The notes beneath the pieces are model-generated. The model was not told the DNA's origin. It was given only the letters and a program-made list of their open reading frames with translations, and ran no database searches. A stretch of DNA of 64,000 nucleotides from a bacterium (GTDB taxonomy: Bacteria; Gemmatimonadota; Gemmatimonadetes; Longimicrobiales; RSA9), in assembly GCA_003242735.1 (NCBI GenBank), contig QGVH01000003.1, positions 124,001-188,000 on the forward strand. The letters run 5' to 3'. Shown in pieces: positions 8,952 to 19,044 of this stretch. How positions within the stretch are numbered: the first letter of the stretch is position 1; every line of letters begins with the position of its first letter. A program made the translations under genes and the position numbers.

Positions 8952-9617
8952 ATGAGCGCTACACGCGACGGAACGCTGCCACCCCTGGTCCATCCCGCAC
9001 GCATCAGCCAGCTCCTGGCCGAAGGCGCGGCGATCCGGCTGCTGGACGTGCGCACGCCCGCAGAGTTCGAGGCCGTCCACATCCGCGGCGCCTACAACGT
9101 GCCGCTGGACACCCTTGCGGAGCACCGCGAGGAGTTGCGGCGACACGTGCGGGAGCCGATCGTCCTGATCTGCCGCTCGGGCCAGCGGGCGCGACAGGCA
9201 GAGCAGGCGCTGCGGGAGATCGGGATGCAGAACCTGCACATCCTGGACGGAGGGATGAATGCGTGGGAGGCGGCCGAGCTGCCGGTCGAGCGGGGAAGGC
9301 AGCGGCTCTCGCTGGAGCGGCAGGTGCGGATCGCGGCCGGGGCGCTGGCGGCCGTCGGCGCAATTCTGGCGCTGCTGGTGAACCCGCTGTTCGCGCTCGT
9401 GCCCGCGTTCATCGGGAGCGGGCTGGTGATGGCGGGTGTGACGGGCTTCTGCCCAATGGCGCTGCTGCTGGCCAAGCTGCCGTACAACCGCGTCGCCGCG
9501 TGTGACGTGAACGCAATGGTCGCCGCATTGAAGAACGGCGAGGCGGCGCCGGCGCTGGCCGCGACGAGCGGCGGCGTGCGGGCCCCACAGGGCAGGCCGG
9601 CGGCCTGCTGCCAGTGA
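8952..9617 (+). CDS. membrane-anchored rhodanese sulfurtransferase (YgaP-like)
   Basis: 221 residues; ATG 8952 preceded by GGAGGAGG. Residues about 10-115 are a rhodanese domain (LLDVRTPAEFEAVHIRGA) with the active-site loop CRSGQR, so the persulfide-carrying Cys is present. Residues 120-190 are a DUF2892-type two-helix membrane module (ALVPAFIGSGLVMAGVTG, then FCPMALLLAKLPYNR). This architecture is that of E. coli YgaP. It begins a three-gene run with TauE/SafE and the CstB-like fusion, indicating handling of sulfide or sulfane sulfur at the inner membrane. Confidence 0.9.
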   Translation: MSATRDGTLPPLVHPARISQLLAEGAAIRLLDVRTPAEFEAVHIRGAYNVPLDTLAEHREELRRHVREPIVLICRSGQRARQAEQALREIGMQNLHILDGGMNAWEAAELPVERGRQRLSLERQVRIAAGALAAVGAILALLVNPLFALVPAFIGSGLVMAGVTGFCPMALLLAKLPYNRVAACDVNAMVAALKNGEAAPALAATSGGVRAPQGRPAACCQ

Positions 9618-9624
9618 CGCGGGG

Positions 9625-10440
9625 ATGGGCCTGCTCGGGGTGCTGCTCGGCTTGCCGGTCGGGCTCTCCCTCGGCATGCTGGGCGGCGGAGGCTCGATCC
9701 TGGCGGTGCCGATCTTCGTCTATGTGTTGGGGTTCGGCGCCAAGGAGGCCATTGCCATGAGCCTGGCCGTGGTGGGCGTGACGAGCTCGGTCGGCGCGGC
9801 GGGCCACTGGCGCGCAGGAAACGTGAACCTCCGCGTCGCGCTGGTCTTCGGCGCGGTCGCAATGCTGGGGGCGTACCTGGGCGCCCGTCTGGCAGCGTTC
9901 TTCAGCGCCGCCGCGCAGCTCGCGCTCTTCGCGGTCGTGATGCTGGTCGCGGCGGCGTTCATGTTCCGGCGTCGTTCTCCGGCAGCCGCCGCGGTGGACG
10001 ACGTCGCGCCCGCCGCGGCCGGGATGCGATCCGGGCTCGTGGCACTCCAGGGGATCGCCGTCGGCGTGCTGACCGGGCTCGTCGGCGTGGGCGGAGGGTT
10101 CCTCATCGTTCCCGCGCTGGTGCTGCTCGGCAGGCTGCCGATGAAGCAGGCGGTGGGCACCTCGCTGGTGGTCATCGCGTTGAACGCGGCCGCGGGCTTC
10201 TCCGGCTACCTCGGGCAGGTCGAGGTGCAGTGGGCGTTCGTGGGGTTGTTCACGGCCGTGACGGTGACAGGGGTCCTGGTCGGTACGTCGCTCGTACGCT
10301 TCGTCCCGCAGGAAGCGTTGCGGCGCGCGTTCGCCGTGCTCCTCGTCATCATGGGCGGCCTGATCCTGTTTCAGAACCGGGGCGTGGTCCTTCCCGCAGG
10401 GGATGCGGGCGCCGCGGTTCCTGAGGCGGTGAGGGACTGA
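9625..10440 (+). CDS. TauE/SafE (TSUP) family sulfite or sulfur-compound exporter
   Basis: 271-residue polytopic membrane protein with about eight helices and the internal duplication of the TauE/SafE family: GLPVGLSLGMLGGGGSILAVP near the N-terminus is echoed by GVLTGLVGVGGGFLIVPALV near residue 145. It starts 7 bases after the rhodanese gene, with only a weak GCGGGG ribosome-binding site, implying translational coupling. Likely exports sulfite or a related product formed by the neighbouring persulfide enzymes. Confidence 0.9.
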   Translation: MGLLGVLLGLPVGLSLGMLGGGGSILAVPIFVYVLGFGAKEAIAMSLAVVGVTSSVGAAGHWRAGNVNLRVALVFGAVAMLGAYLGARLAAFFSAAAQLALFAVVMLVAAAFMFRRRSPAAAAVDDVAPAAAGMRSGLVALQGIAVGVLTGLVGVGGGFLIVPALVLLGRLPMKQAVGTSLVVIALNAAAGFSGYLGQVEVQWAFVGLFTAVTVTGVLVGTSLVRFVPQEALRRAFAVLLVIMGGLILFQNRGVVLPAGDAGAAVPEAVRD

Positions 10441-10479
10441 GCGGGCGGCGGATCACGGACCTCGACACGGAGAGGGATC

Positions 10480-11925
10480 ATGTTCTTGAAGCGGTTCTAC
10501 GACGAAAAGCTCGCGCAGGCGAGCTACCTGGTCGGCTGCCCCGCCACGGGTGAGGCGCTGGTGGTGGACGCCAACCGGGATGTCCAGCAATACATCGACG
10601 AAGCGGAGGCGCACGGCCTGCGCATCACGCACGTGACCGAGACCCACATCCACGCGGACTACGTCTCGGGCAGCCGGGAGCTGGCCGCGCGCACCGGCGC
10701 GAAGCTCTACCTCTCGGACCAGGGCGGCGAGGATTGGAAGTACGCGTTCGCCGAGGAAGCAGGCGCGGTGCTGCTGAAGGATGGCGACAGCTTCATGGTC
10801 GGCAACGTGCGCATCGATGTGATGCACACGCCCGGCCACACGCCGGAGCACATCGCGTTCCTGGTCACGGACACCGCGGGCGCGGACCGACCCATGGGCG
10901 TCTTCACGGGCGACTTCGTGTTCGTGGGCGATGTCGGCCGGCCCGACCTGCTGGAGCGGGCGGCCGGCTACGCGGGCACCATGGTGGCCGGCGCGCGCGC
11001 GCTGTTCCACAGCCTGCAGCGCTTCAAGGCGCTGCCGGACTACCTCCAGATCTGGCCCGCGCACGGCGCGGGCAGCGCGTGCGGCAAGGCGCTGGGCGCG
11101 GTGCCGCAGTCCACGCTCGGCTACGAGAAGCTGTTCAACTGGGCGTTCGCGATCGAGGACGAGGAGGAGTTCGTCCGACAGGTGCTGGCGGGGCAGCCCG
11201 AGCCGCCGCGCTACTTCGCCCAGATGAAGCGCATCAACAAGGAGGGACCGCCCATCCTCGGCGGCTTCCGCCGGCCGGAGCGGCTGCCCGGCGCGCGGAT
11301 CACCGACGTGATGGACGCCGGCGCTCTGGTCGTCGACACGCGCCTGGAGCCGTCGTTCGCCGACGGCCACATCCCCGGCACCCTCGGCATCCCGCTCAAC
11401 CGCAGCTTCAACACGTGGGCGGGGTGGTTCGTGCCGTACGACCGGCCGTTCTACCTGATCGTGGATGAGCAGCAGCGGCCCGCCGCCATCGACGAGGCCG
11501 TCCGCGACCTCGCCATGATCGGCCTCGATGGCATCGCTGGTTACTTCGGCACCGATGCGCTGGAGGCGTGGACCGCCGCGGGACGCTCGCTCCAGACCAC
11601 CGCGCGGATCACCGTGGACGAGCTGGCGCGCCGCATGGAGGCGGGCGACGTTGCCGTGGTGGACGTGCGCGGCCAGGCCGAGTGGGAGGCCGGCCACATC
11701 CCGGGCGTCCCCAACATTCCCCTCGGCTACCTGACCGACCGGCTCGAGGAGATCCCCCGCGACCGGCCGGTCGTGCTCCAGTGCCAGGGCGGCGGCCGGT
11801 CCGCGATCGCGGCGGGCCTGCTCCAGGCGCGCGGCATCGAGAGGGTGCTGAACCTCGAGGGCGGGATCGAGGAGTGGCAGAGGCGCGGTCGGCCCGTCGA
11901 GCGCGCGCAGGCAGAAGCGGCGTGA
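10480..11925 (+). CDS. CstB-like persulfide dioxygenase fused to pseudo-rhodanese and rhodanese
   Basis: 481 residues, ATG 10480 after GGAGAGGG. Residues 1-240 are a metallo-beta-lactamase-fold persulfide dioxygenase (ETHE1/Blh type): THIHADYVSG, HTPGHTPEH, the Asp in TGDFVFVGDVGRPDL and WPAHGAGSACGK supply the non-haem iron ligands. Residues about 265-350 are a rhodanese fold whose active-site position (YLIVDEQQR) lacks Cys; residues about 370-475 are an active-looking rhodanese with the loop CQGGGRS. This order is that of Staphylococcus CstB, which oxidises low-molecular-weight persulfide to sulfite/thiosulfate. Third gene of the sulfur operon, followed by a strong hairpin. Confidence 0.93.
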   Translation: MFLKRFYDEKLAQASYLVGCPATGEALVVDANRDVQQYIDEAEAHGLRITHVTETHIHADYVSGSRELAARTGAKLYLSDQGGEDWKYAFAEEAGAVLLKDGDSFMVGNVRIDVMHTPGHTPEHIAFLVTDTAGADRPMGVFTGDFVFVGDVGRPDLLERAAGYAGTMVAGARALFHSLQRFKALPDYLQIWPAHGAGSACGKALGAVPQSTLGYEKLFNWAFAIEDEEEFVRQVLAGQPEPPRYFAQMKRINKEGPPILGGFRRPERLPGARITDVMDAGALVVDTRLEPSFADGHIPGTLGIPLNRSFNTWAGWFVPYDRPFYLIVDEQQRPAAIDEAVRDLAMIGLDGIAGYFGTDALEAWTAAGRSLQTTARITVDELARRMEAGDVAVVDVRGQAEWEAGHIPGVPNIPLGYLTDRLEEIPRDRPVVLQCQGGGRSAIAAGLLQARGIERVLNLEGGIEEWQRRGRPVERAQAEAA

Positions 11926-11934
11926 GACGAAACA

Positions 11935-11965
11935 GGGGCAGGCGCCGTGTCCTGGCGCTTGCCCC
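11935..11965. terminator. 12-bp stem-loop between convergent genes
   Basis: GGGGCAGGCGCC, loop GTGTCCT, GGCGCTTGCCCC: 12 base pairs with one G-U. It lies 10 bases after the CstB-like stop and 19 bases before the end of the convergent DUF302 gene, so it may serve both. Confidence 0.7.
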
Positions 11966-11983
11966 TTCCCGTTCTCTCCGGCC

Positions 11984-12397
11984 TCAACCGCCCGCGACGC
12001 GATCCAGCACTCGCTGCAGCCGCGCGCGGACCTCCTCGCCGATCGACGCCAGCTCGGGGTTGTCCGCGATCCCGAGCTGCAGCGTGGGGTCCAGCGCCTC
12101 CACCACCGTCCGGCCCTCCTGCTCCGCCGCACGCACCACCACATTGCAGGGCAGGAGCAGCCCGACATCCGGCTCCGCCTGGAGCGCACGGTGCGCGAAC
12201 TGCGGCGCGCACGCGCCCAGGATCTCGTAGGGCGGGACGTCCACGCCTAGCTTCGCTTTCAGCGTCGCCGACACGTCGATCTCCGTCAGGACGCCAAACC
12301 CTTCCTTCTGCAACTCCTCTCGCACGCGACGGTCCGCGTCCTCGAACCGGAGATCCACGGTGCGGGCCATCGCGTAGCGCGCAGTCCGCTCAGCCAT
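11984..12397 (-). CDS. DUF302 domain protein
   Basis: 137 residues from ATG 12397, preceded by AAGGGGAG. Matches the DUF302 family: RFEDADRRVREELQKEGFGVLTEIDV, then LGVDVPPYEILGACAPQFAHRAL with a conserved Cys, and LLLPCNVVV with a second Cys. DUF302 proteins are small soluble proteins found beside sulfur and cytochrome genes in many bacteria; the activity is not established. Here it sits between the persulfide operon and trxC on the opposite strand, 94 bases from the trxC stop, consistent with a thiol-related role. Confidence 0.82.
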   Translation of the reverse strand: MAERTARYAMARTVDLRFEDADRRVREELQKEGFGVLTEIDVSATLKAKLGVDVPPYEILGACAPQFAHRALQAEPDVGLLLPCNVVVRAAEQEGRTVVEALDPTLQLGIADNPELASIGEEVRARLQRVLDRVAGG

Positions 12398-12491
12398 GAG
12401 GCACGCTCCCCTTGCCGAAGCCATGACCTCGCCTGTCCGCGGCCTCGACCGGCATCGGTGCGACGACGAGACCCGCGCAAAGTTGCCGGCT

Positions 12492-12944
12492 CTACGCGCC
12501 CGCCTGCGCCAGCCAGGCCTCCAACTGCGTCCGGGGCAGGGCGCCCGTGTGCCGAGCCGCCTCCTTGCCGTCACGGAACAGGATCAGCGTCGGGATGCCC
12601 CGGATCCCGAACCGCTCCGACGCCGCAGGGTTCTGGTCCGTGTCCAACTTGGCCACCAGCAGCTCACCGGTGCGGGCGTTCGCCACCTCGTCCAGCACCG
12701 GCGCCATGATCTTGCACGGCGCGCACCAGTCGGCGTAGAAGTCCACCAGCACGGGCACGGTCGAGCCCGAGACCACCCGGTCCAGGTTCTGCTCCGTCAA
12801 CTTGATCGGCCGGTCGAGCAGCAGCGGACGCCCGCACTCCCCGCACTTCGGCCGGTCCGCCAGCCGGTCCATGTTCACGCGGTTGAGCTTCCCGCAGAAC
12901 GGGCAGGGCACCGTCGCGGCCCGCACGGTCTGCGCCTGACTCAT
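12492..12944 (-). CDS. trxC: thioredoxin 2
   Basis: 150 residues, ATG 12944 with GGAGGAGG upstream. N-terminal zinc ribbon with CPFC at about 14-17 and CGEC at about 34-37, then a thioredoxin fold with the active site WCAPC (residues about 72-76) and the cis-Pro loop IRGIPTLILF. The zinc ribbon separates it from thioredoxin 1. Thioredoxin 2 reduces protein disulfides under oxidative stress, which fits the FrnE-type oxidoreductase on the divergent side and the persulfide genes downstream. Confidence 0.93.
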   Translation of the reverse strand: MSQAQTVRAATVPCPFCGKLNRVNMDRLADRPKCGECGRPLLLDRPIKLTEQNLDRVVSGSTVPVLVDFYADWCAPCKIMAPVLDEVANARTGELLVAKLDTDQNPAASERFGIRGIPTLILFRDGKEAARHTGALPRTQLEAWLAQAGA

Positions 12945-13295
12945 CTCGCCTCCTCCAACGCTCCGGTCCACTCCGCGGGGGCCGTCGTGGCGCCCCGCCT
13001 GCCATCCGACTAATACCCAGCGTCGCTGCTCGGTTCGGCCACCCGGTTCGCGTTGCAACGGGCGAGGCCGTGGGCGTCCTTGCCACCCTCCGACCACGGG
13101 ACCCCCATACGCGTACGCCGACGCGCACGGGGCCAGCGCGCCGCGAGCGTGCGACTCGCCGCCTCGCCGCCCGGGCGGAAGGGCCGGGGTCGTACGGCCT
13201 CCGCCCTCGCCCGCACATCTCCTCGTGCGGCCCCCTGCCCTTGCCCTCGCCCTCACAGCACTGTAATGTTTAGCAATGAACGAAAGGAGCCGCCC
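12945..13295. other. divergent intergenic region trxC / frnE-like
   Basis: 351 bases with no credible ORF. It must carry the promoters of both flanking genes. AT-richer patches at about 13008-13018 (TACTAATACCC, usable as a minus-strand -10) and about 13260-13280 (CTGTAATGTTTAGC, before the plus-strand gene) are the only candidates I see. Confidence 0.4.
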
Positions 13296-13985
13296 ATGAG
13301 AGTCGAGATCTACTCCGACGTCGTCTGCCCCTGGTGCTACATCGGCGAGCGGCGGTTCGCCCGCGCGCTGGCGGCGTTCCCACAGGCGGACCGGGTGGAC
13401 GTCGTCTACCGCTCGTACCAGCTCGATCCGGGTGCGCCGGAGAAGGCCGTGCCGCTGAAGCAGTACCTGGCGCGCAGGTTCGGCGGCGCGGTGGATGGCA
13501 TGCTCGCGCGCGTGACGGAGAATGCGGCGGCCGAGGGGATCGTGATGGAGTGGGACCGCGCGCTGTCGGTCAACACGCTGACCGCGCACCGGCTGATCGG
13601 CCTGGCCGAGCGCGAGTACGGCGCGAAGGTCCAGCGCGCGCTGTTCGAGAAGCTCTTCGAGGCGCACTTCACGAACGGCGCGGACATCTCCGACCACGAC
13701 CAGCTCGCTGATCTCGCCGAGTCGGTCGGGATGGATCGCGCGCGTGTGCAGGCGTACCTCGCCTCGGACGAGGGGCTGGCAGAGGTGCAGGAGGCGTTCG
13801 AGCATGCGCGCAGGATCGGCGTCCGCGCGGTGCCGACGTTCGTGTTCGACGGCGAGGTCGCGGTGGAGGGCGCGCAGCCGGCGTCGGTCTTCCTCCAGGT
13901 GCTGGAGGAGGTCGCGTCGCGGAACGCCGCGCGCGGAGCGGCCGCAGCGGACGAGGCGTGCACTGACGGCGCGTGCGCGGTGTGA
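13296..13985 (+). CDS. FrnE-like DsbA family disulfide oxidoreductase
   Basis: 229 residues, ATG 13296 after AAAGGAGCC. DsbA-type thioredoxin fold with helical insertion: [20 protein letters not shown] places the CPWC active site at residues 11-14, and [13 protein letters not shown] is the cis-Pro loop. No signal peptide, so cytoplasmic, as for the FrnE subgroup. The extreme C-terminus has a second pair, CTDGAC (CX4C); Deinococcus FrnE is known for exactly such a CPWC plus CX4C arrangement. Two bases separate its stop from the LLM gene, so the two are co-transcribed. Likely role: redox protection together with trxC. Confidence 0.9.
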   Translation: MRVEIYSDVVCPWCYIGERRFARALAAFPQADRVDVVYRSYQLDPGAPEKAVPLKQYLARRFGGAVDGMLARVTENAAAEGIVMEWDRALSVNTLTAHRLIGLAEREYGAKVQRALFEKLFEAHFTNGADISDHDQLADLAESVGMDRARVQAYLASDEGLAEVQEAFEHARRIGVRAVPTFVFDGEVAVEGAQPASVFLQVLEEVASRNAARGAAAADEACTDGACAV

Positions 13986-13987
13986 GC

Positions 13988-14986
13988 ATGTCGTTCGCGC
14001 TCTCCGTCCTCGATCTGGCGCCGGTCGGCTCGGGTTCGACGTCGTCGCAGGCGCTGCGCAACACGGTCGAGCTGGCACGCCTCGCGGAGCGGCTCGGCTA
14101 CACGCGGTTCTGGCTCGCGGAGCACCACGGCATGCCGAGCATCGCCAGCTCCTCGCCCGAGGTGCTCATCGCGCACGTGGCCGCGGCGACGGAGCGGATC
14201 CGCGTGGGCTCCGGCGGCATCATGCTGCCGAACCACGCGCCGCTACGCATCGCGGAGGCGTTCCACACGCTCGAGGCGCTGCATCCGGGCCGGATCGACC
14301 TGGGCATCGGCCGTGCGCCGGGGACGGACCCCGTCACGTCGAGTGCGCTGCGGCCGTTCGATCCGGAGCGGTTCCCGGAGCAGGTGATCGAGCTGCTCTC
14401 GCTCTCGCGGCAGGATTTCCCCGAAGGCCATCCGTTCCGTGGCGTGCGTGTCGTGCCGGGCGATGTACGGCTTCCGCCGGTGTGGCTGCTCGGCTCGAGC
14501 GGCGCCACGGCCCGGTTCGCCGGCTCCCTGGGGCTGGGCTATGGCTTCGCGAGTCACTTCAGCCCGACGGCGCCGGGCCCTGCGCTCCAGGCGTACCGCG
14601 CCGCGTTCCGGCCATCCGAGTGGTTCGAGCGGCCGCACGTGATCCTCGGCGTCGCGGTGGTGTGCGCGGAGACGGACGAGCGCGCGGACTATCTGGCCCG
14701 GAGCATGGACCTGGCCTGGGCGCGGCTCCAGCGTGGGGAGCTCGGTCCGTTGCCGAGCCCGGAGGAGGCGATCGCGCATGAGTACACGCCTGCGGATCGG
14801 CTCGCGGTGCAGAGGTACCGCGCGCTGCTGATCGCGGGCAGCCCGGACACCGTCCGCGCGCGGATCGAGGCGTTCGTGCAGGAGACCGGCGCGGACGAGG
14901 TCATGATCTCCTCGATGATCCACGACCACGCCGCGCGGCTTCGGTCGTACGAGCTGGTCGCACGGGCGTTCGGGCTGTCCGGCTGA
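13988..14986 (+). CDS. LLM class flavin-dependent oxidoreductase
   Basis: 332 residues. Luciferase-like monooxygenase fold of the MsnO8/YhbW type: [11 protein letters not shown] at the start, [33 protein letters not shown] and [14 protein letters not shown] are hallmark segments. An F420- or FMN-dependent enzyme; the substrate cannot be told. ATG 13988 starts two bases after the FrnE-like gene. A 7-bp hairpin begins at its stop codon. Confidence 0.9.
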   Translation: MSFALSVLDLAPVGSGSTSSQALRNTVELARLAERLGYTRFWLAEHHGMPSIASSSPEVLIAHVAAATERIRVGSGGIMLPNHAPLRIAEAFHTLEALHPGRIDLGIGRAPGTDPVTSSALRPFDPERFPEQVIELLSLSRQDFPEGHPFRGVRVVPGDVRLPPVWLLGSSGATARFAGSLGLGYGFASHFSPTAPGPALQAYRAAFRPSEWFERPHVILGVAVVCAETDERADYLARSMDLAWARLQRGELGPLPSPEEAIAHEYTPADRLAVQRYRALLIAGSPDTVRARIEAFVQETGADEVMISSMIHDHAARLRSYELVARAFGLSG

Positions 14987-15004
14987 CGCGCGGCTCGCCG
15001 CGCG
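14987..15004. terminator. 7-bp GC hairpin between convergent genes
   Basis: CGCGCGG, loop CTCG, CCGCGCG, starting directly after the LLM stop and ending 5 bases before the convergent MFS gene. No T-run; assignment rests on stem strength and place. Confidence 0.5.
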
Positions 15005-15008
15005 GCCC

Positions 15009-17006
15009 TCACGACTCCTCCTCCATCACCTCGCCGATCACGCGCCGCAGCCGGGTCACGATCTCCTCCCGCTGCTCCGGCTCCCATTCGGCGATCAGCT
15101 CGGCGAGGTGCGCGCGGCGGGCATCGGCAAGGCGGCGAAGCGCCTCGCGGCCGTCGTCGGCGATCTCGCGGCGCGGGCCACGGCCGTTGCCGCCCGGCCG
15201 CTCCAGCACCAGACCGCGCTCCCGCAGCTCAGCGGCCGCCGCCGCGAGTCGGCGCGGATCGATGCGGCGGCGGCGGGCGAGAGCGTCCACGTTCAGTTCC
15301 GGGTCCGCCCCGAGCCGCACCAGCAGCCATGCCGCTGCTGGGCTCAGGTCCAGGCCGGCACGGGCGACGACGGCCCGGACGTAGCCGCGCTTCGCTTCCC
15401 GGTCCGCGAGTAGCGAGAGGAACCGCTCGAGCTTGGAGAGCGAGTCATCGTCCTTGGGCATGGGGAAGACGTCCTCGGCCTCCTTGCCGAGGTCTCCCGC
15501 CGCGGCGGCGACGGTCTCGCGGAGCGGCCGCTCCGGCAGCCGCCAGGTCAAGAGGAAGCCCAGTAGCGCGATGACCATCGCGGTCGTGAACACGGTGGAG
15601 AGCGAGGCGGCGACGGCGTCGGCGTACACCGAACGCAGCGCGGGCGGCAGCGCCTCGAGCATCTGGGGGCCGATGCCTGCCGCCACGCCGCCGGCCGGCG
15701 CGACGTCGGGCGGGAGCACGTCCGCGAGGCGCGATGCGAGCCGCGCGGCGAAGATCGCGCCGAAGATCGCGGTGCCCAGCCCGCCGCCGATCATGCGGAA
15801 CAGTGTGGCGCCGGACGTGGCCACGCCGAGGTCTCGGTAGTCCACCGCGTTCTGCACCGCGATCACCAGCACCTGCATCACCATCCCGATGCCGATGCCG
15901 ACGACGGCCATGGACAGCGACGCACCGGCGACCGTGGTCTGCGGCGTCATGCGCGAGAGCAGGAACAGCCCCACGGTCGTCACCGCCGTGCCGGCGATGG
16001 GGAACACCTTGTAGCGGCCCGTGCGGCTGATGATCTGGCCGGACGTGATGGACGCGAAGAGCATCCCGCCCATCATGGGGACCATCTGGAGACCGGACCC
16101 CGTGGGGCTCGCGCCGTGCGCGATCTGGAGGAACAGCGGCAGGTAGGTCACGGAGCCGAACAGCGCGAAGCCCACGATCAGTCCGATGGCCGCCGCCACC
16201 CGGAACGTGCGGTTGGCGAACAGCCGCAGCGGGAGCACCGGCTCCTTCGCCTGGCGTTCCACCGCCAGGAACGCTGCGAGGGCGAGCAGCGCCACGGCGC
16301 CCAGGACCAGGATCTGGGGCGACGTCCACGCGTACGCGATGCCGCCCAGGTCCGTGAGCAGGATGAGGGCGCCGAGGGTGAGGGCGAGCAGCGCCGCGCC
16401 CGCGTAGTCCACCGTCCGCCGCACCCGCTCCTCGCGCCGCGGAAGCGTCGCCGCGATCACGCCCAGCGCCACCAGCCCGAGCGGCAGGTTGATGTAGAAG
16501 ATCCAGCGCCACGAGAGGTGCGTGGTGAAGTAGCCCCCCACCAGCGGGCCCGCCACGCTCGCGAACCCGAACACGGCGCCGAAGATGCCCTGGTAGCGGC
16601 CGCGCTCGCGGGGCGAGACGATGTCCCCCACCACCGCCTGCGTGGTCACGATCAGGCCGCCGCCCCCGAGACCCTGGATCCCGCGGAACAGAATGAGCTG
16701 CTCCATGCTCGCGCTCAGCCCGCACAGCGCGGAGCCGAGGAGGAAGATCAGGACCGCGGCCTGGAGCACCACCTTGCGGCCGTAGAGGTCACCCAGCTTG
16801 CCATAGATCGGCGTGACCACCGTCTGCGCCAGCAGGTAGGCGGTCACCACCCACGCCAATCGCTCTACGCCGCCCAGCTCGCCGACGATGGTGGGCAGCG
16901 CCGTGGCCACGATGGTCTGGTCCAGCGCGCCCAGCAGCATCACCAGCAGCAGGCCGCCGAAGACGATCAGGACATCACGCCGTGAAAGCGGTTGCGGTGT
17001 GGACAT
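15009..17006 (-). CDS. DHA2-type drug exporter fused to C-terminal MarR-like domain
   Basis: 665 residues. Residues 1-500 form a 14-helix major-facilitator exporter of the DHA2/EmrB type: motif [11 protein letters not shown] near residue 70, motif C region [23 protein letters not shown] near residue 150. Residues about 525-665 are soluble and resemble a MarR winged helix: [55 protein letters not shown]. Start ATG 17006 is taken; ATG 17018 (four residues longer) is equally possible since neither has a clear ribosome-binding site. Exports hydrophobic drugs or metabolites; the tail may sense substrate. Confidence 0.9.
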   Translation of the reverse strand: MSTPQPLSRRDVLIVFGGLLLVMLLGALDQTIVATALPTIVGELGGVERLAWVVTAYLLAQTVVTPIYGKLGDLYGRKVVLQAAVLIFLLGSALCGLSASMEQLILFRGIQGLGGGGLIVTTQAVVGDIVSPRERGRYQGIFGAVFGFASVAGPLVGGYFTTHLSWRWIFYINLPLGLVALGVIAATLPRREERVRRTVDYAGAALLALTLGALILLTDLGGIAYAWTSPQILVLGAVALLALAAFLAVERQAKEPVLPLRLFANRTFRVAAAIGLIVGFALFGSVTYLPLFLQIAHGASPTGSGLQMVPMMGGMLFASITSGQIISRTGRYKVFPIAGTAVTTVGLFLLSRMTPQTTVAGASLSMAVVGIGIGMVMQVLVIAVQNAVDYRDLGVATSGATLFRMIGGGLGTAIFGAIFAARLASRLADVLPPDVAPAGGVAAGIGPQMLEALPPALRSVYADAVAASLSTVFTTAMVIALLGFLLTWRLPERPLRETVAAAAGDLGKEAEDVFPMPKDDDSLSKLERFLSLLADREAKRGYVRAVVARAGLDLSPAAAWLLVRLGADPELNVDALARRRRIDPRRLAAAAAELRERGLVLERPGGNGRGPRREIADDGREALRRLADARRAHLAELIAEWEPEQREEIVTRLRRVIGEVMEEES

Positions 17007-17301
17007 CTGGCCGTGCATCGAGGTCGTCGCCACGGGCGGCCCGGCGGGTCCCTCACGTCCGCCGCGCATGAGGCGGCCGTCCGGGGCGCGTCCACGCAAT
17101 TCCGGTGCTCCCGGTACCCCGTGCCGCCGCCGGCGTTGCGTGGTACCCGAACCTGCCTCTTCGGTGGCCGTGGACACGGGCCTCGGCGTGGACGACGTCG
17201 GCTCCGAGAATCCGGCGCCTGGAGCCGGCTTCCGGGCGAGGCCGGCTCCGCTTATCCTGCAGGGGGGAACGCAACCGCCGACGTGTAGTATGGAAGGTAC
17301 C

Positions 17302-18633
17302 ATGGTGCAGATCAGTGCCATCCTCCAGGCGACGGCGCAGGACTCGGCGGCCGGCTCCATCGCGCGGGCCGCTCTGGCAGAAACGGAGCCGGGCGGAGCG
17401 GTCCACCAGTGGTTGGAGCTCCACCCGGTCCTGGCAGCGCTCATCGGCCTCGCCGTGCTGGCGGGCGTCGCGTGGCTCTCGCTCGTGGTGGTGAGGCGCG
17501 TCGTGCTGCGGTTCCTGGCGCTGCTGGCGCGCAGGACGCCCACCTTCTGGGACGAGGTCGCGCTCGAGAGCCGGTTGTTCCGCCGCCTCGCGTGGATCGT
17601 CCCGGTCCTGATCATCCACCGGGGGATCCTGGCCGTCCCCAACCTGCCGGACGACCTGGTCCGCCTCGTCCAGCAGCTCGCGGTCGCGTCGTTCATCCTG
17701 GTCCTGGTCCGCGCGTTCAGCGCGCTGCTCACTGCGATCAACGAGATCTACCAGCGCTACCCGCGGGCGAAGGACCGGCCCATCAAGGGATACCTCCAGG
17801 TCGTCAACATCGTCGCGCATCTGGTCGCGGTGATCCTGATGATCGCCACGCTGCTCGACCGGTCGCCGGTCGTGCTGTTCAGCGGCCTGGGCGCGATGAC
17901 CGCGATCCTGATGCTGGTCTTCCGGGACAGCATCCTCTCGCTGGTCGCGGGCGTACAGCTCACGACGAACGACCTGATCCGCGTCGGCGACTGGATCGAG
18001 ATGCCGCAGTTCAACGCCGACGGCGACGTGATCGACATCGCGCTCAACTCGGTGAGCGTGCAGAACTGGGACAAGACGATCACGGTCATCCCGACGCACA
18101 AGTTCCTCGAGCACTCGTTCAAGAACTGGCGTGGGATGTTCGAGTCGGGCGGTCGGCGGATCAAGCGCGCGATCTACATCGACATGTCCACGATCCGGTT
18201 CCTGACCGAGGAAGAGATCGAGCACTTTGGCCGGTTCGCGCTGTTGCGCGATTACATCGCGCAGAAGAAGAAGGAGATCGAGGAGTACAACCGGGCGCAG
18301 CAGGTGGAGGAGGGCGTGATCGCGAACGCGCGGCGGCTGACGAACATCGGGACGCTGCGCGCCTACATCGTCCAGTATCTCCGGCAGCATCCGGGGATCC
18401 ACCAGGACATGACGCTATTGGTGAGGCAACTCTCACCGACCCCCGAGGGGTTGCCGCTCGAGATCTACGCCTTCACCAACGACACGCGCTGGGTGGTCTA
18501 CGAGGGCATCCAGTCCGACATCTTCGACCACATCCTCGCCATGGTCCCCCAGTTCGGGCTGCGGGTGTTCCAGAAGCCGGCCGGCCAGGACGTCATCAAG
18601 GCGGTGCGGGAGATGCGGCTCGAGCCGGTGTGA
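17302..18633 (+). CDS. MscS-family mechanosensitive channel (YbdG-like)
   Basis: 443 residues. Several N-terminal membrane helices (about 30-55, 75-95, 105-130, 150-175), then the pore-lining helix and beta domain of Msc[32 protein letters not shown], with [20 protein letters not shown] and SFKNWRGM. The length and the insertion after [10 protein letters not shown] match the YbdG/miniconductance branch. Protects against osmotic downshift at the inner membrane. ATG 17302 is chosen for the GGAAGG 5 bases upstream; ATG 17290 would add four residues. Confidence 0.93.
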   Translation: MVQISAILQATAQDSAAGSIARAALAETEPGGAVHQWLELHPVLAALIGLAVLAGVAWLSLVVVRRVVLRFLALLARRTPTFWDEVALESRLFRRLAWIVPVLIIHRGILAVPNLPDDLVRLVQQLAVASFILVLVRAFSALLTAINEIYQRYPRAKDRPIKGYLQVVNIVAHLVAVILMIATLLDRSPVVLFSGLGAMTAILMLVFRDSILSLVAGVQLTTNDLIRVGDWIEMPQFNADGDVIDIALNSVSVQNWDKTITVIPTHKFLEHSFKNWRGMFESGGRRIKRAIYIDMSTIRFLTEEEIEHFGRFALLRDYIAQKKKEIEEYNRAQQVEEGVIANARRLTNIGTLRAYIVQYLRQHPGIHQDMTLLVRQLSPTPEGLPLEIYAFTNDTRWVVYEGIQSDIFDHILAMVPQFGLRVFQKPAGQDVIKAVREMRLEPV

Positions 18634-19044
18634 CGCTCCTCACGTTCCCAGGGCTCGCTCCTTGCCGGAGCGTGGCCGGCGGCTCCCCGGCCCGTGGTCC
18701 GTGCCCCTGCGAACTCACCCGGCGCGACCCCGAGGCCGGACCCGAAACGAACCAGCACGGGGACGCGGAGGCGCGCCGCCCGCCGTCGAGCGGGACGAAG
18801 AGAGCCCGGGCCGCCAGGAGCACGCTCGCACAGCTCGACCTGCGAGGCCGCGCAGGCGCGATGGCGGTGGCTTTTCACGCCCGGGCACGCGGGTCCTGAT
18901 CCACGACGCGGGCGAGCGGCTCCGGGCAGGGGACGTGCTCGCGCTCGCGGGGACGCAGGCCCCCCCGACGCGGCCGGGGCCGTGCTCCTGGGAGAGCCGG
19001 AGGCGGGGTGAGGTCCGGGGCGGCCGCGCCCGCTGTAGCGGCCG
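18634..19044. other. intergenic stretch with one hairpin
   Basis: 411 bases between convergent genes; no supported gene. CGCTCC, loop TTGCC, GGAGCG at 18656-18672 is a 6-bp hairpin about 23 bases after the MscS stop and is the likely terminator. Nothing else recognised. Confidence 0.4.
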
